DNA from: Azospirillum canadense | Lineage (GTDB): Bacteria > Pseudomonadota > Alphaproteobacteria > Azospirillales > Azospirillaceae | Length of the DNA: 64,000 nt | NCBI RefSeq assembly: GCF_025961225.1 | Contig: NZ_JAOQNG010000004.1 | Span: 634,665 to 698,664, forward strand | Direction of reading: 5' to 3' | Part shown: piece after piece, positions 26,587 through 35,314 of the stretch | Numbering within the stretch: position 1 is the stretch's first letter | Layout of the letters: the number at the start of each line of letters is the position of its first letter | The notes under the pieces: model-generated | Databases searched by the model: none | Seen by the model: only the letters and a program-made list of their open reading frames with translations | What the model was told of the DNA's origin: nothing | Position numbers and translations under genes: made by a program

Positions 26587-28548
26587 CTAGACCTCGATCT
26601 GCGCGCCCAGTTCGACCACGCGGTTGGGCGGGACGCAGAAGAAGTCCGAGGCGGAGGCCGCGTTGCTGGCCATCACGATGAACAGGCGCTCCTGCCACGG
26701 CTTCATGTCCGGCTTGTTCGACGGCACGATGGTCTCCCGCCCGACGAAGAAGGACGTGGTCATCATGTCCAGCGTGAAGCCGTGCCGGCGCATCAGCTTC
26801 AGCGCCTGCGGTATGTGCGGAGTTTCCATGAAGCCGAAATGCAGGACGACGCGCCAGAATCCGTGCCCCAGATCCTCCGCCTCGAACCGGCGGTCGTCGC
26901 CGACCCGCGGCACCTCCTCGTTGATGGCGGTCAGGAAGATGACCCGCTCGTGCAGGACGTGGTTGTGCTTCAGGTTGTGCAGCAGCGCGTGCGGCACGAG
27001 ATCGGTGCTGCGGGTCAGGAAGATCGCCGTCCCCGGCACGCGGTGCGGCGCCTTGCGCTTGAGCCGGGCGAGGAACTGTTCCACCGACATGCCCTGCTCG
27101 GCCAGCCGCTCCGCGATCGCGCGCCGGCCGCGCCGCCACGTCCACATCAGCGTGAACAGCACCCCCGCGGCCAGCAGCGGGAACCAGCCGCCCTGCGGCA
27201 CCTTCAGCAGATTGGCGCTGAAGAAGGCGAGGTCCACCGCCAGGAACACGGCGGTCAGCGCCCCGGCAAGCCACCGCGGCCACCGCCACAGCGCCCGCGC
27301 CACCACGTAGAACAGCAGCGCCGTGATCGACATCTCCCCCGTCACCGCGATGCCGTAGGCGGCGGCGAGGCTGGAGGAGGACTCGAACCCCAGCACCAGC
27401 GCGATCACCAGCGCGCAGAGCGTCCAGTTGATCTTGGGCACGTAGATCTGGCCGATCTCCTTTTCCGATGTGTGGCGGATCGGCATGCGCGGGATCAGGC
27501 CCAGCTGGATGGCCTGCCGGCTGATGGAATAGGCGCCGGAGATGACCGCCTGGCTGGCGATCACCGTCGCCCCGGTCGCCAGCACCAGGAGCGGCACCTG
27601 CGCCCAGCCCGGCGCCAGATGGTAGAAGGGATTCTCCAGCGCCGTCGGGTCGCGCAGAAGCAAGGCGCCCTGCCCCATGTAGTTCAGCAGCAGCGCCGGC
27701 AGCACGAAGCCCAGCCACGCCACCCGGATCGGTAGCCGGCCGAGATGGCCCATGTCGACGTACAGCGCCTCGCCGCCGGTCACGGCCAGCACCACCGACC
27801 CCAGCGCGAAGAAGGCCAGCCACTGGTTCTCCGCGGCGAAGGCCACGGCCCAGACCGGCGACAGCGCGCGCAGCACCCCCGGCCCGTGGGCGATCTCGAC
27901 CACCCCCAGCACGGCCAGCGTGCCGAACCACAGCACCATGACCGGGCCGAACAGGCGGCCCACCTTGGCCGTACCGGCGCGCTGGACCACGAACAGGCCG
28001 ACCAGGATGGCGACGGTCAGCGGGATCACCCAGGCCTCCAGCGCCGGGGCGACGACCTTCAGCCCCTCCACCGCGCTGAGGACGGAGATCGCCGGCGTGA
28101 CCAGGCTGTCGCCGAAGAACAGAGACGCGCCGAACATGCCCAAAACCAGGAGTGCCGGGCGTGGAAAGGCGGTCGCCTCGGCCTTGCGGAGCGCCAACGT
28201 CATCAGCGCGAGGATGCCGCCCTCGCCCTTGTTGTCGGCGCGCATGACGAAGGTCACGTACTTGACCGTCACGACCAGGATCAGCGCCCAGAAGACGAGC
28301 GACAGGATGCCCAGCACGTTGCCCTCGGTCAGCGGCAGCCCGACATGGCCGAAGCACTCCCGCAGGGTGTAGAGCGGGCTGGTGCCGATGTCGCCGTAGA
28401 CGACGCCGAGCGCCGCGAGCAGCAGAGGCGCCAGCCGCTTGTGCTGCTCCGCCTCGGTCGGGGGATGGCCGCCGACTGGCCCGGTCAGGGCCATGCCGTC
28501 GGCAAGCGCTGCGGGGTTGATCTTGTTCATTGCCGTGCCCGTGGTCAT
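26587..28548 (-). CDS. kup: low-affinity potassium uptake protein Kup
   Basis: 653 residues; proton-coupled K+ symporter of the KUP/HAK family in the inner membrane. Start ATG at 28548 (GGGGAACGG upstream); the ATG at 28530 has no ribosome site. Signature ALGVVYGDIGTSPLYTLRECF near residue 38, GGILALMTLAL, SLFFGDSLVTPAISVLSAVEG and SEKEIGQIYVPKINW are all present, with about 12 membrane helices and a cytoplasmic C-terminal domain. It starts 37 bases after the hybrid kinase stop, so the pair probably forms an operon. Confidence 0.95.
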   Translation of the reverse strand: MTTGTAMNKINPAALADGMALTGPVGGHPPTEAEQHKRLAPLLLAALGVVYGDIGTSPLYTLRECFGHVGLPLTEGNVLGILSLVFWALILVVTVKYVTFVMRADNKGEGGILALMTLALRKAEATAFPRPALLVLGMFGASLFFGDSLVTPAISVLSAVEGLKVVAPALEAWVIPLTVAILVGLFVVQRAGTAKVGRLFGPVMVLWFGTLAVLGVVEIAHGPGVLRALSPVWAVAFAAENQWLAFFALGSVVLAVTGGEALYVDMGHLGRLPIRVAWLGFVLPALLLNYMGQGALLLRDPTALENPFYHLAPGWAQVPLLVLATGATVIASQAVISGAYSISRQAIQLGLIPRMPIRHTSEKEIGQIYVPKINWTLCALVIALVLGFESSSSLAAAYGIAVTGEMSITALLFYVVARALWRWPRWLAGALTAVFLAVDLAFFSANLLKVPQGGWFPLLAAGVLFTLMWTWRRGRRAIAERLAEQGMSVEQFLARLKRKAPHRVPGTAIFLTRSTDLVPHALLHNLKHNHVLHERVIFLTAINEEVPRVGDDRRFEAEDLGHGFWRVVLHFGFMETPHIPQALKLMRRHGFTLDMMTTSFFVGRETIVPSNKPDMKPWQERLFIVMASNAASASDFFCVPPNRVVELGAQIEV

Positions 28549-28585
28549 CGGTTGCCGTTCCCCAACAGGGCGCGGCCCGCACACG

Positions 28586-31468
28586 TCACGGATTCCGGGC
28601 CAGCCCCCTCGCCTTTTCGGCGCCCGCCGCCGGTTTCGCGCTGGCTCCTCCCGACAGGGGCCCACCGGACACGGCCTCGCCCGACACGGCGTTGAGCACG
28701 CGGATCAGCTCCTCGATGCGGTAGGGCTTGGACAGGAGCCGCACGCCCTCCGTCCGCGCCACCGTCTCGCTGTAGCCGGTGGTCAGCACGACCGGCAGCG
28801 TCGGCCGCAGACGGCGCGCCTCGCGCACCAGATCCATGCCGCTGAGCCGCCCGGGCATCACCACGTCGGAGAAGAGCAGGTCGATGCGCGCCCCGCTCGC
28901 CAGCAAGGGCAACGCCGCATCGGCAGTGGTGACCTGCGCCACCTCGTACCCGCTGTCCTCCAGCGCCGCCGCGACGGTCGAGGCGACGATGGGGTCGTCC
29001 TCCACCAGCAGCACGCGCCCGCTGCGGCGCACCGGCGCCGTTGCCGGCATGCACGGCGCATCGGCGGCGGCCACCGCCGCGGCCACGGTGGAGCGGCGCA
29101 GCAGCAGGACCACCGTCGTCCCGCGTCCCGGCGCGCTGTCGATCCAGGCGGTGCCGCCCCCTTGCCGCGCCAGCCCATACACCTGCGCAAGGCCAAGGCC
29201 GCTGCCCCGCCCGACCTCCTTGGTGGTGAAGAACGGGTCGAAGGCCTTGGCCCGCACCTCCGGCGCCATGCCGGTGCCGGTGTCGCCGACCGACAGCCGG
29301 ACGAATTCCCCCTCCAGCCCCGACGGATCGCCGGCCGGCAGGACGGTGTTCTCCGCCTCCACGGTCAGCAAGCCGCCGTCGGGCATGGCGTCGCGGGCGT
29401 TCACCGCCATGTTGATCAGCGCCAGCTCGAACTGCGTCGGGTCCACCTCCACCGGCCAGAGGCCGGAGCCGAACCGCGTCTCCAGCCGGATGTCCGCGCG
29501 GAGCGCCCGTTCCAGAAGGGCCGACATGGCGAGCACGCGGTCGCGCACGTCGATCGGCTCCGGGCGCAGCCCCTCGCGACGGGCGAAGGCCATCAGCTGC
29601 TGGACCAGCTTGGCGCCGCGGTCAACCGCCTGCTGCCCGGCGTCCAGCAGAGGCTGCACCTTCGGCTCGTCGGTGCGGCGGCGGATCATCGCGAGGCAGC
29701 CGCCCAGCGCCTGCAGCAGGTTGTTGAAATCGTGGGCGAGACCGCCGGTCAGCTGCCCGACCGCCTCCAGCTTCTGCGCCTGACGCAGCTGTTCCTCGGC
29801 TTCGCGCAGCGCCGCTTCGCGCTCCTTCTCGACCGTGACGTCGCGGCCGACCGCGTGGACGAGGCCGCCGTCCGGCACCGCCATCCAGGAGAACCAGCGG
29901 TAATGGCCATCCTTGTGGCGCAGGCGGTTCACGAAATGCTGCGTGGACTGTCCGGCCGCCATCCGCCGGTTCTCGGCGCGCGTCGCCTCGACATCGTCCG
30001 GGTGGACGAGGTCCAGCGCGCGGATGCCCAGCACCTCCTCCTCCGACCAGCCGAGCGAGGCGGTCCAGGCGGGATTGATCGCGGTGAGCGTGGAATCGAG
30101 GCGATGGACGATCATGATGTCGGTGGACAGGCGCCACATGCGGTCGCGGTCGGCCGTGCGTTCGGCCACCCGGCTCTCCAGCGTGGCGTTCAGGTCGCGC
30201 AGTGCCTGTTCGGTCTGCTTGGCCTTGGTGATGTCCAGCACGAACTCGAAACCGGTGCCGTCCTCCAGCATCGTGGCGGCGAACAGCGCCCACCAGCGCG
30301 AGCCGTCCTTGCGGATGTACTCCTTTTCATAGGGCGTGGTCTGGCCATTCGCCTTCAGTTCGGCAAAGGCCATTTCGGAGCGCTCCAGCCATTCCGGCGG
30401 GGTCAGGCACCGCCACGTCACCACGCCGCCTTCCAGATCCCCGCGGCTGTAGCCGGCCATGGCGAGGAAGGCGTCGTTGGCGTCGGTGATGCGCCCGTCG
30501 CCGTCGAAATAGATCGCGCCGACCGTCTTGATCTCCAGCGCGGCGCGCAGCCGCGCCTCGCTGGCCCGCAGCGCCGCCTCGGCCTTCTTGGCCTCGGTGA
30601 CGTCGCTGCCCTGGACGAACAGGCCGGTCACCCGGCCGTCCGCGTCGCGGATCGGCTGGAAAACGAAGGTGACGAAGCGTTCCTCCAGCGGGGCGCCCGG
30701 ACAGCGCCGGAGCTTCGCCGGGACGCTGTTGCCGACGAACGGCTCGCCGGTGGCGAAGGCGCGGTCCGCCCAGTCGAAGAAGCCCTGGCCCTCGATCTCC
30801 GGAAGCGCCTCGCGCGCCGGCCGACCGATGATGTCGCGGTGGCCGACCAATTGGAAATAGGCGTCGTTGGCCATTTCATAGACGTGGTCGGGACCGCGCC
30901 AGACGTAGCAGAAGCCCGGCGCTTGGCGGAACAGGTCGCGGAGGCGGTCGCTTTCCGCCACCAGCCGCCGCTTGGCGAACACCTCCTCCGTCGTTTCGAT
31001 GCAGGCGCAGAACAGGCCCGCCACGCCGCCGGACTCATCGCGCACCGGCGTGTAGGAAAAGGCGAAGTGCGTTTCCTCCGCATAGCCCTTGCGGTGCATG
31101 ACCAGGGTGATGTCGTCCATGCGGACCGGCTCGCCACCGTAGGCTTGCGTCACGATGGGCGTGAGGTCGTCGCGGATCTCGCTCCAGACCTCGGTGAACG
31201 GCCGGCCGAGCGCCGTCGGATGCTTGTCGCCCAGGATCTCCGCGTAGGCGTCGTTGTAGAGCAGGGTCTGCTCCGGCCCCCAGACCAGGAACATGGCCTG
31301 GTGCGAGCCGAGGATCACGGCGACCAGCGTGCTCAGCGGCAGGCCCCAGCCGTCCGGCTCTCCCAACGGGGACGACGACCAGTCGTGGCTGCGCATCAGC
31401 GCCCCCGCCTTGCCGCCGTCGGCCAGGAAGGGGGTGGTTGCAGCCCGGCAACCCTTGTCGAGACTCAT
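28586..31468 (-). CDS. multi-PAS hybrid sensor histidine kinase
   Basis: 960 residues, no membrane segment. Several PAS/PAC domains (about residues 45-160, 185-300, 320-420, 450-560) precede a histidine kinase (H-box GGLAHDFNNLLQALGG, N-box NMAVNARDAMPDGG, G-boxes GDTGTGM and GSGLGLAQVYG) and a C-terminal receiver with the phospho-Asp in LLFSDVVMPG. Start ATG at 31468; a TTG at 31498 would add 10 residues. It precedes kup, which raises the possibility that it answers to osmotic, ionic or redox state (inference). Soluble, so an internal signal is likely. Confidence 0.93.
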   Translation of the reverse strand: MSLDKGCRAATTPFLADGGKAGALMRSHDWSSSPLGEPDGWGLPLSTLVAVILGSHQAMFLVWGPEQTLLYNDAYAEILGDKHPTALGRPFTEVWSEIRDDLTPIVTQAYGGEPVRMDDITLVMHRKGYAEETHFAFSYTPVRDESGGVAGLFCACIETTEEVFAKRRLVAESDRLRDLFRQAPGFCYVWRGPDHVYEMANDAYFQLVGHRDIIGRPAREALPEIEGQGFFDWADRAFATGEPFVGNSVPAKLRRCPGAPLEERFVTFVFQPIRDADGRVTGLFVQGSDVTEAKKAEAALRASEARLRAALEIKTVGAIYFDGDGRITDANDAFLAMAGYSRGDLEGGVVTWRCLTPPEWLERSEMAFAELKANGQTTPYEKEYIRKDGSRWWALFAATMLEDGTGFEFVLDITKAKQTEQALRDLNATLESRVAERTADRDRMWRLSTDIMIVHRLDSTLTAINPAWTASLGWSEEEVLGIRALDLVHPDDVEATRAENRRMAAGQSTQHFVNRLRHKDGHYRWFSWMAVPDGGLVHAVGRDVTVEKEREAALREAEEQLRQAQKLEAVGQLTGGLAHDFNNLLQALGGCLAMIRRRTDEPKVQPLLDAGQQAVDRGAKLVQQLMAFARREGLRPEPIDVRDRVLAMSALLERALRADIRLETRFGSGLWPVEVDPTQFELALINMAVNARDAMPDGGLLTVEAENTVLPAGDPSGLEGEFVRLSVGDTGTGMAPEVRAKAFDPFFTTKEVGRGSGLGLAQVYGLARQGGGTAWIDSAPGRGTTVVLLLRRSTVAAAVAAADAPCMPATAPVRRSGRVLLVEDDPIVASTVAAALEDSGYEVAQVTTADAALPLLASGARIDLLFSDVVMPGRLSGMDLVREARRLRPTLPVVLTTGYSETVARTEGVRLLSKPYRIEELIRVLNAVSGEAVSGGPLSGGASAKPAAGAEKARGLARNP

Positions 31469-31920
31469 GGAGCGGCCGGCGAGTCGGCGACGGAACAATG
31501 GGCGGTCGTACCGACGGGCTGTCGACGGGCGGCAGCCGCCTTCGGAACCGGCAGGCGGATGGATTCGGGCATCAGCGTGTCGTCAAATCAGCGGCTGTTC
31601 ATCGTCATGGCACGACGATATAGCCACTCGGACCGGCTTAGCACAATGTGATGGGACTTCCTCATTGGAGGTATTTCCTCCGTTCGGGATGACCGTCGGA
31701 AGACGGGGGAAGTGGAACGCGGTTCCGCATGGCCCGGTTCCTCTTGCCGCCGCGGGCGTGTCCTTTCAAACGGGAATCCGGGCGAGCTTTTTCCCTTCAT
31801 TGCGGCAAAGCGGGACGGCTCCCGGTCGGGTTACGCCGATCCAATCCTTGCCGCGCCGGACCGGTCGTTCGCATATCCTGGTGCGCGCCACAGCCATGTA
31901 ACAGTCATGCCGGGGACGAA
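31469..31920. other. divergent intergenic region, hybrid kinase / VanZ-like gene
   Basis: 452 bases with no convincing gene. Short inverted repeat GGAGG-TATTT-CCTCC lies at about 31668-31682. Promoters for both flanking genes are expected here, but none was identified with confidence. Confidence 0.5.
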
Positions 31921-32295
31921 ATGAATCGGACAGGCGTAAGGACGGCCTTCACGCTGGCGGCATGGGCCTGCATCGTGACCATCGTCGTTCTGTCCCTGGT
32001 TCCGGCGGAGGAAATGGTCCGCACCGGCGTCGACGGACACCTGGAACACACCGCCGCCTACGCCGGCACCGGCTTCTTCGTCGGCTTGGCCTACCGGGTG
32101 GAGGATCGCTGGGCGGTCCTGGGCGTGCTGATGTCCGCCCTGGCCGGCACCATGGAAATCCTGCAGCACTTCTCGCCGGGCCGTCACCCGGCCTTCAGCG
32201 ATTTCGGTGCAAGTTCCATCGGTGCCGTCATCGGTCTGGCCGCGGCGGGGCTGGCCGTCCGGAACACGCTGCTCGCGCGGCGCCTCGCCCGCTGA
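31921..32295 (+). CDS. VanZ-family membrane protein
   Basis: 124 residues from the ATG at 31921. Hydrophobic segments at about 9-27, 45-60, 67-83 and 97-114. The motif DGHLEHTAAYAGTGFFVGLAY followed by EILQHFSPGRHPAFSDFGASSIGAVIG is the VanZ-like signature (paired acidic and His residues, then the polar F-SDFG stretch). VanZ members are implicated in antibiotic tolerance and envelope processes, but the function of short ones is unknown. It ends at a shared terminator with bdcR. Confidence 0.82.
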   Translation: MNRTGVRTAFTLAAWACIVTIVVLSLVPAEEMVRTGVDGHLEHTAAYAGTGFFVGLAYRVEDRWAVLGVLMSALAGTMEILQHFSPGRHPAFSDFGASSIGAVIGLAAAGLAVRNTLLARRLAR

Positions 32296-32314
32296 CCTTT
32301 AGCAGCTTCGAGTT

Positions 32315-32337
32315 CCCTCTCCCGCCCCGGGAGAGGG
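32315..32337. terminator. bidirectional terminator-type hairpin
   Basis: CCCTCTCCCG and CGGGAGAGGG around a CCC loop, ten pairs, between the convergent VanZ-like gene and bdcR. The arms are the same CCCTCTCC/GGAGAGGG motif that recurs inside the carboxylase gene at about 60.3 kb, so this may be one copy of a dispersed palindromic element serving as terminator. Confidence 0.7.
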
Positions 32338-32341
32338 TATA

Positions 32342-32926
32342 TCAAACCGATGCGAGTTCGCGCTGAAAGGCCCGGCTGACGGTTTTGGCGAAGGGCTTCA
32401 GGGTGGCTTCCCCGGCGCCATCGCGCGCCGCCGCCGACATGCCGGCCATGGCAATCACGATGAAATCGGCCAGATCCTCGGCGCGGTCCGGGCGCTCGGT
32501 CGCGATGAAATCGCGGATGGTGTTGCGGCTGGCCGTCTTCGCGGCGGCGGACAGGGCGCAGGCCTCCGGGTCGGCGCTGTTGCGGGCGCCGTCGAGCACG
32601 AGGCAACCGGCCACCCCGTTCCGCTCCGGATAGAGCCGGGCGGCCAGGCCCAGCGTGCGCGCGATCACCGCGGCGACGCCGCCGCTCTCGTCCAACGCCT
32701 TCGCGAAGATGTTGGCCTCCCCGGCGGCGTAGCGCTGGAGCGCGCGCTCGAACAGCCCGGCCTTGCTGCCGAAGGCGGCGTAGAAGCTGGGCGGCTTGAT
32801 CCCAAGCTCCGCCCCCAGTTCCGCCACCCCCACCGCGTCGTAGCCGCGGGCGTGGAACAGCCTCATCGCCGTGTCCACCGCCTCGTCCAGGTCGAAGGAG
32901 CGCCGCCGGCCGCGCGGTCCGGACAT
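32342..32926 (-). CDS. bdcR: TetR-family repressor BdcR
   Basis: 194 residues from the ATG at 32926. N-terminal helix-turn-helix (FDLDEAVDTAMRLFHARGYDAVGVAELGAELGIKPPSFYAAFGSK) and a variable ligand domain. It is divergent from bdcA, exactly as bdcR/bdcA (yjgJ/yjgI) are in E. coli, and the shared 115-base region holds two matched operator-like palindromes. It probably represses bdcA and itself. Confidence 0.85.
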   Translation of the reverse strand: MSGPRGRRRSFDLDEAVDTAMRLFHARGYDAVGVAELGAELGIKPPSFYAAFGSKAGLFERALQRYAAGEANIFAKALDESGGVAAVIARTLGLAARLYPERNGVAGCLVLDGARNSADPEACALSAAAKTASRNTIRDFIATERPDRAEDLADFIVIAMAGMSAAARDGAGEATLKPFAKTVSRAFQRELASV

Positions 32927-32961
32927 ATGCGGTCCGGAATTCCGTGCCTCGGATTTATGTG

Positions 32962-32973
32962 TAGTGACCACTA
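32962..32973. promoter_or_regulatory. operator 1 of the bdcR/bdcA region
   Basis: TAGTGACCACTA, a palindrome with a two-base centre, on the bdcR side. The longer arm TGTAGTGACC (32960-32969) is repeated in inverse at 33016-33025. Confidence 0.65.
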
Positions 32974-32983
32974 AAGAAACTCC

Positions 32984-33011
32984 TTGCGCCGATGCCCTGG
33001 TCCGGTATATA
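32984..33011 (+). promoter_or_regulatory. bdcA: probable bdcA promoter
   Basis: -35 TTGCGC (32984-32989), 16-base spacer, -10 TATATA (33006-33011). Operator 2 starts right after the -10, so a bound repressor would block it. Confidence 0.6.
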
Positions 33012-33023
33012 TAGCGGTCACTA
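33012..33023. promoter_or_regulatory. operator 2 of the bdcR/bdcA region
   Basis: TAGCGGTCACTA matches the inverse of operator 1 except for one base. It directly follows the bdcA -10 box. Confidence 0.65.
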
Positions 33024-33041
33024 CACAAACTCAAGGAACCG

Positions 33042-33758
33042 ATGATGACCGACTTCACTGGCAAGACGATCCTCGTCCTCGGCGGCAGCCGGGGCATTGG
33101 CGCCGCCATCGTCCGTCGCTTTGCCACTGGCGGCGGCGCCGTCACCTTCACCTACGCCGGGTCGAAGGACGCGGCCGAGGCGATCGCCAAGGAAACCGGG
33201 GCCGAGGCGATCCAGGTGGACAGCGCCGACCGCGACGCGCTGATCGCGGCGGTCGCCGGGCGCGGCGCGCTCGACGTGCTGGTGATCAACGCCGGCACGC
33301 TGGTGATGGGGGATCCGCTGACGCTCGACCCCGACGCGGTGGACCGGATGATCGCCATCAACGTCAACGCGCCCTACCACGCCGCGGTGGAGGCCGCCCG
33401 CCGCATGAACCCGAACGGGCGCATCATCGTCATCGGCTCGGTCAACGGCGACCGCATGCCCTTCGCCGGCGGCGCGGCCTACGCGCTCACCAAGTCCGCG
33501 GTGCAGGGCATGGTGCGCGGCCTCGCGCGCGACTTCGGGGAGCGCGGCATCACCGTCAACGCCATCCAACCCGGCCCGACCGACAGCGACATGAACCCGG
33601 CCGACGGCCCGATGGCGAGCTTCATGCACAGCCACATGGCCATCAAGCGCCACGCCCACGCGGAGGAGGTCGCCGAACTGACCGCCTTCGTCGCCGGGCC
33701 GCACGGCGCGATGATTACCGGGTCGTTCCAGACCATCGACGGCGGCTTCGGCGCGTAA
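33042..33758 (+). CDS. bdcA: SDR-family protein BdcA (c-di-GMP-binding biofilm dispersal type)
   Basis: 238 residues. Short-chain dehydrogenase fold: nucleotide loop LGGSRGIGAAIV (residues 12-23), VINAGTLVMG, catalytic Ser in VIGSVNGDRM and Tyr-x3-Lys in YALTKSAVQG. Very close in pattern to E. coli BdcA (GGSRGIGAAIVRRF, FTYAGSKDAAE, IGSVNGDRMP, DGGFGA end), reported to bind cyclic di-GMP and favour biofilm dispersal. The active-site residues are kept, so an oxidoreductase activity is also possible. Repressed by the divergent TetR protein (inference from operators). Confidence 0.88.
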   Translation: MMTDFTGKTILVLGGSRGIGAAIVRRFATGGGAVTFTYAGSKDAAEAIAKETGAEAIQVDSADRDALIAAVAGRGALDVLVINAGTLVMGDPLTLDPDAVDRMIAINVNAPYHAAVEAARRMNPNGRIIVIGSVNGDRMPFAGGAAYALTKSAVQGMVRGLARDFGERGITVNAIQPGPTDSDMNPADGPMASFMHSHMAIKRHAHAEEVAELTAFVAGPHGAMITGSFQTIDGGFGA

Positions 33759-33779
33759 GCCCAGTACCTGAAACAATCG

Positions 33780-33811
33780 GGGGGCGGACGGGATCGATCC
33801 CGCCCGCCCCC
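33780..33811. terminator. hairpin between convergent bdcA and hmp
   Basis: GGGGGCGG ... CCGCCCCC enclose the self-complementary CGGGATCGATCCCG with one mismatched position. It lies 21 bases after the bdcA stop and 10 before the hmp stop; there is no T run. Confidence 0.6.
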
Positions 33812-33820
33812 AGGGCCGCG

Positions 33821-35035
33821 TCAGGCGGCCGCAAGCTCCTCGGCGGGGCCGAAGAACTCGTAGTGGATGCGGTCACCCGCCACGCCGGCGCGGGACAGCC
33901 CGCCGACGAAGGCGCGCAGGAAGGGCTTCGGCCCGCACAGATAGACGTCCGCCTCGTCCAGCGGCGTGTTGGCGCGCAGCCAGTCCAGGGTGATGAAGCC
34001 GTCGGCGTCGTGGCTGACGCCGGGCCGGTCGCCGGCCAACGGCTCGCAATAGAAGGTCGCGACGGAGATGTTCTTGCGCGACGCGGCCAGATCGCGGACA
34101 TGCCGGTCCATGGCGTGGGTGGCGCTGCTCGCCGTGCCGTGGATGTAGTGAGTTTCCAGGCCCGGATGCGCCTGCGCGATGGTTTCCACCATGCTGACCA
34201 TGGGCGTCAGGCCGACGCCGCCGCTCAGCAGGATCACCGGACGCTCCGGACGCTCCGGCAGGAAGAAGTCGCCGGCCGGCGGGGACACCTCCAGGACGCT
34301 GCCGACGGTCACATGGTCGTGCAGCCAATTGGACGCCGCCCCGCCCGGCTCCCGCTTCACGGAGATGCGGTAGCTGCGGCCGTTCGGCGCGGCGGAGATG
34401 CTGTAGTTGCGGCGCACCGGCGCCTCGGCTCCCGGCACCGGCAACTGGAAGGTCAGGTACTGCCCGGGCTTGTGCCGCAGCACCGGGCCGCCGTCGGCCG
34501 GGGTCAGCACGAAGGAGGTGATGACCGCGCTCTCATTCACCTTGGCCGAGACGGTGAAGTCCCGCCACCCGGTCCAGCCACCCTCGGCGGCAGCGGTCGC
34601 GTCGTAGATGCCCTGTTCCCGCCCGATCAGGATGCGGGCCAGGAACCAGTAGGCCTCGCCCCAGGCGCCCAGGATCTCGTCCGTGGCGGCGTCGCCCAGC
34701 ACGTCCTTGATCGCGCCCAAGAGGGCGGTCGCCACGAAGGGATAATGCTCCGGCAGGATCTGGAGGCCGGCGTGCTTCTGCGCGATCCGCTCCACCACCG
34801 GGGCCAGGGCGCCGAGATTCTCGATGTTCTGGGCGTAGCCGAGGATCGCGTTGGCGAGCGCCTTGGTCTGCGCGCCGCCCTGCCCCTGGTGGGAGTGGTT
34901 GAACAGCGCGGCGATGTGCGCGTCCTTGAACAGGCGGACATACATCGCGCGGGTGATCGCCGAACCGTGCTCCGCCAGGGCGGGAGCGGTCGCCTTGACG
35001 ACGGCGATGGTCTGGGCGCTGAGAGGCTGCTGCAT
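33821..35035 (-). CDS. hmp: flavohemoprotein, nitric oxide dioxygenase
   Basis: 404 residues. Oxidises NO to nitrate with NAD(P)H. Globin domain (residues 1-140, distal LFNHSHQGQ, proximal His in IAQKHAGLQI), FAD domain (PVRRNYSISAAPNG) and NAD domain (LLSGGVGLTPMVSMVE; VYLCGPKPFL). Standard length and order. The ATG at 35035 is preferred to that at 35038 because AGGA is then six bases upstream. An NsrR-like site about 118 bases upstream suggests induction by NO. Confidence 0.96.
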   Translation of the reverse strand: MQQPLSAQTIAVVKATAPALAEHGSAITRAMYVRLFKDAHIAALFNHSHQGQGGAQTKALANAILGYAQNIENLGALAPVVERIAQKHAGLQILPEHYPFVATALLGAIKDVLGDAATDEILGAWGEAYWFLARILIGREQGIYDATAAAEGGWTGWRDFTVSAKVNESAVITSFVLTPADGGPVLRHKPGQYLTFQLPVPGAEAPVRRNYSISAAPNGRSYRISVKREPGGAASNWLHDHVTVGSVLEVSPPAGDFFLPERPERPVILLSGGVGLTPMVSMVETIAQAHPGLETHYIHGTASSATHAMDRHVRDLAASRKNISVATFYCEPLAGDRPGVSHDADGFITLDWLRANTPLDEADVYLCGPKPFLRAFVGGLSRAGVAGDRIHYEFFGPAEELAAA

Positions 35036-35152
35036 CATGGGTCCTGAACTGATGGACGGATCGGGTGGAAGGCGACACCCACCGGCCGGATGGTGGCCGT
35101 AACCCTGTGGGCGCGACAAAACATGCGCCGCAAATAAATGTTTTCTGGCTTA

Positions 35153-35175
35153 AAGATGCAAGAGGAATATTTGTT
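35153..35175 (-). promoter_or_regulatory. imperfect NsrR-like site upstream of hmp
   Basis: Left half-site AAGATGCA (35153-35160) is the NsrR consensus half. The right half (GAATATTTGTT, 35165-35175) keeps about 7 of 11 consensus positions. A better copy stands before the hemerythrin gene at 53.06 kb. Confidence 0.5.
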
Positions 35176-35254
35176 TAGACGCCAAACGCTATGCGCCCGG
35201 CGCGACGCTCCCCATCGCCGGGCGCGGCCAAGGCCGAACGATCCTGTCTTGGCG

Positions 35255-35303
35255 TTTTAGAACATCCGCTCTAATATCGCGTTTTAGAGCAGACGATCTA
35301 AAA
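35255..35303. promoter_or_regulatory. twin operators of the TetR gene
   Basis: Site A: TTTTAGA (35255-35261), 8 bases, TCTAATA (35270-35276). Site B: TTTTAGA (35282-35288), 8 bases, TCTAAAA (35297-35303). Same arm and same spacing, 27 bases apart, ending 11 bases before the TetR start: an autoregulatory arrangement. Confidence 0.7.
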
Positions 35304-35314
35304 CGGGGTGGGCG

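Noticed and set aside
28439..31651. 1070-residue plus-strand open frame
   Set aside because: Antisense shadow of the hybrid kinase; no recognisable domain.
31588..31800. 70-residue minus-strand frame in the kinase/VanZ gap
   Set aside because: Basic, low complexity, no start signal or family.
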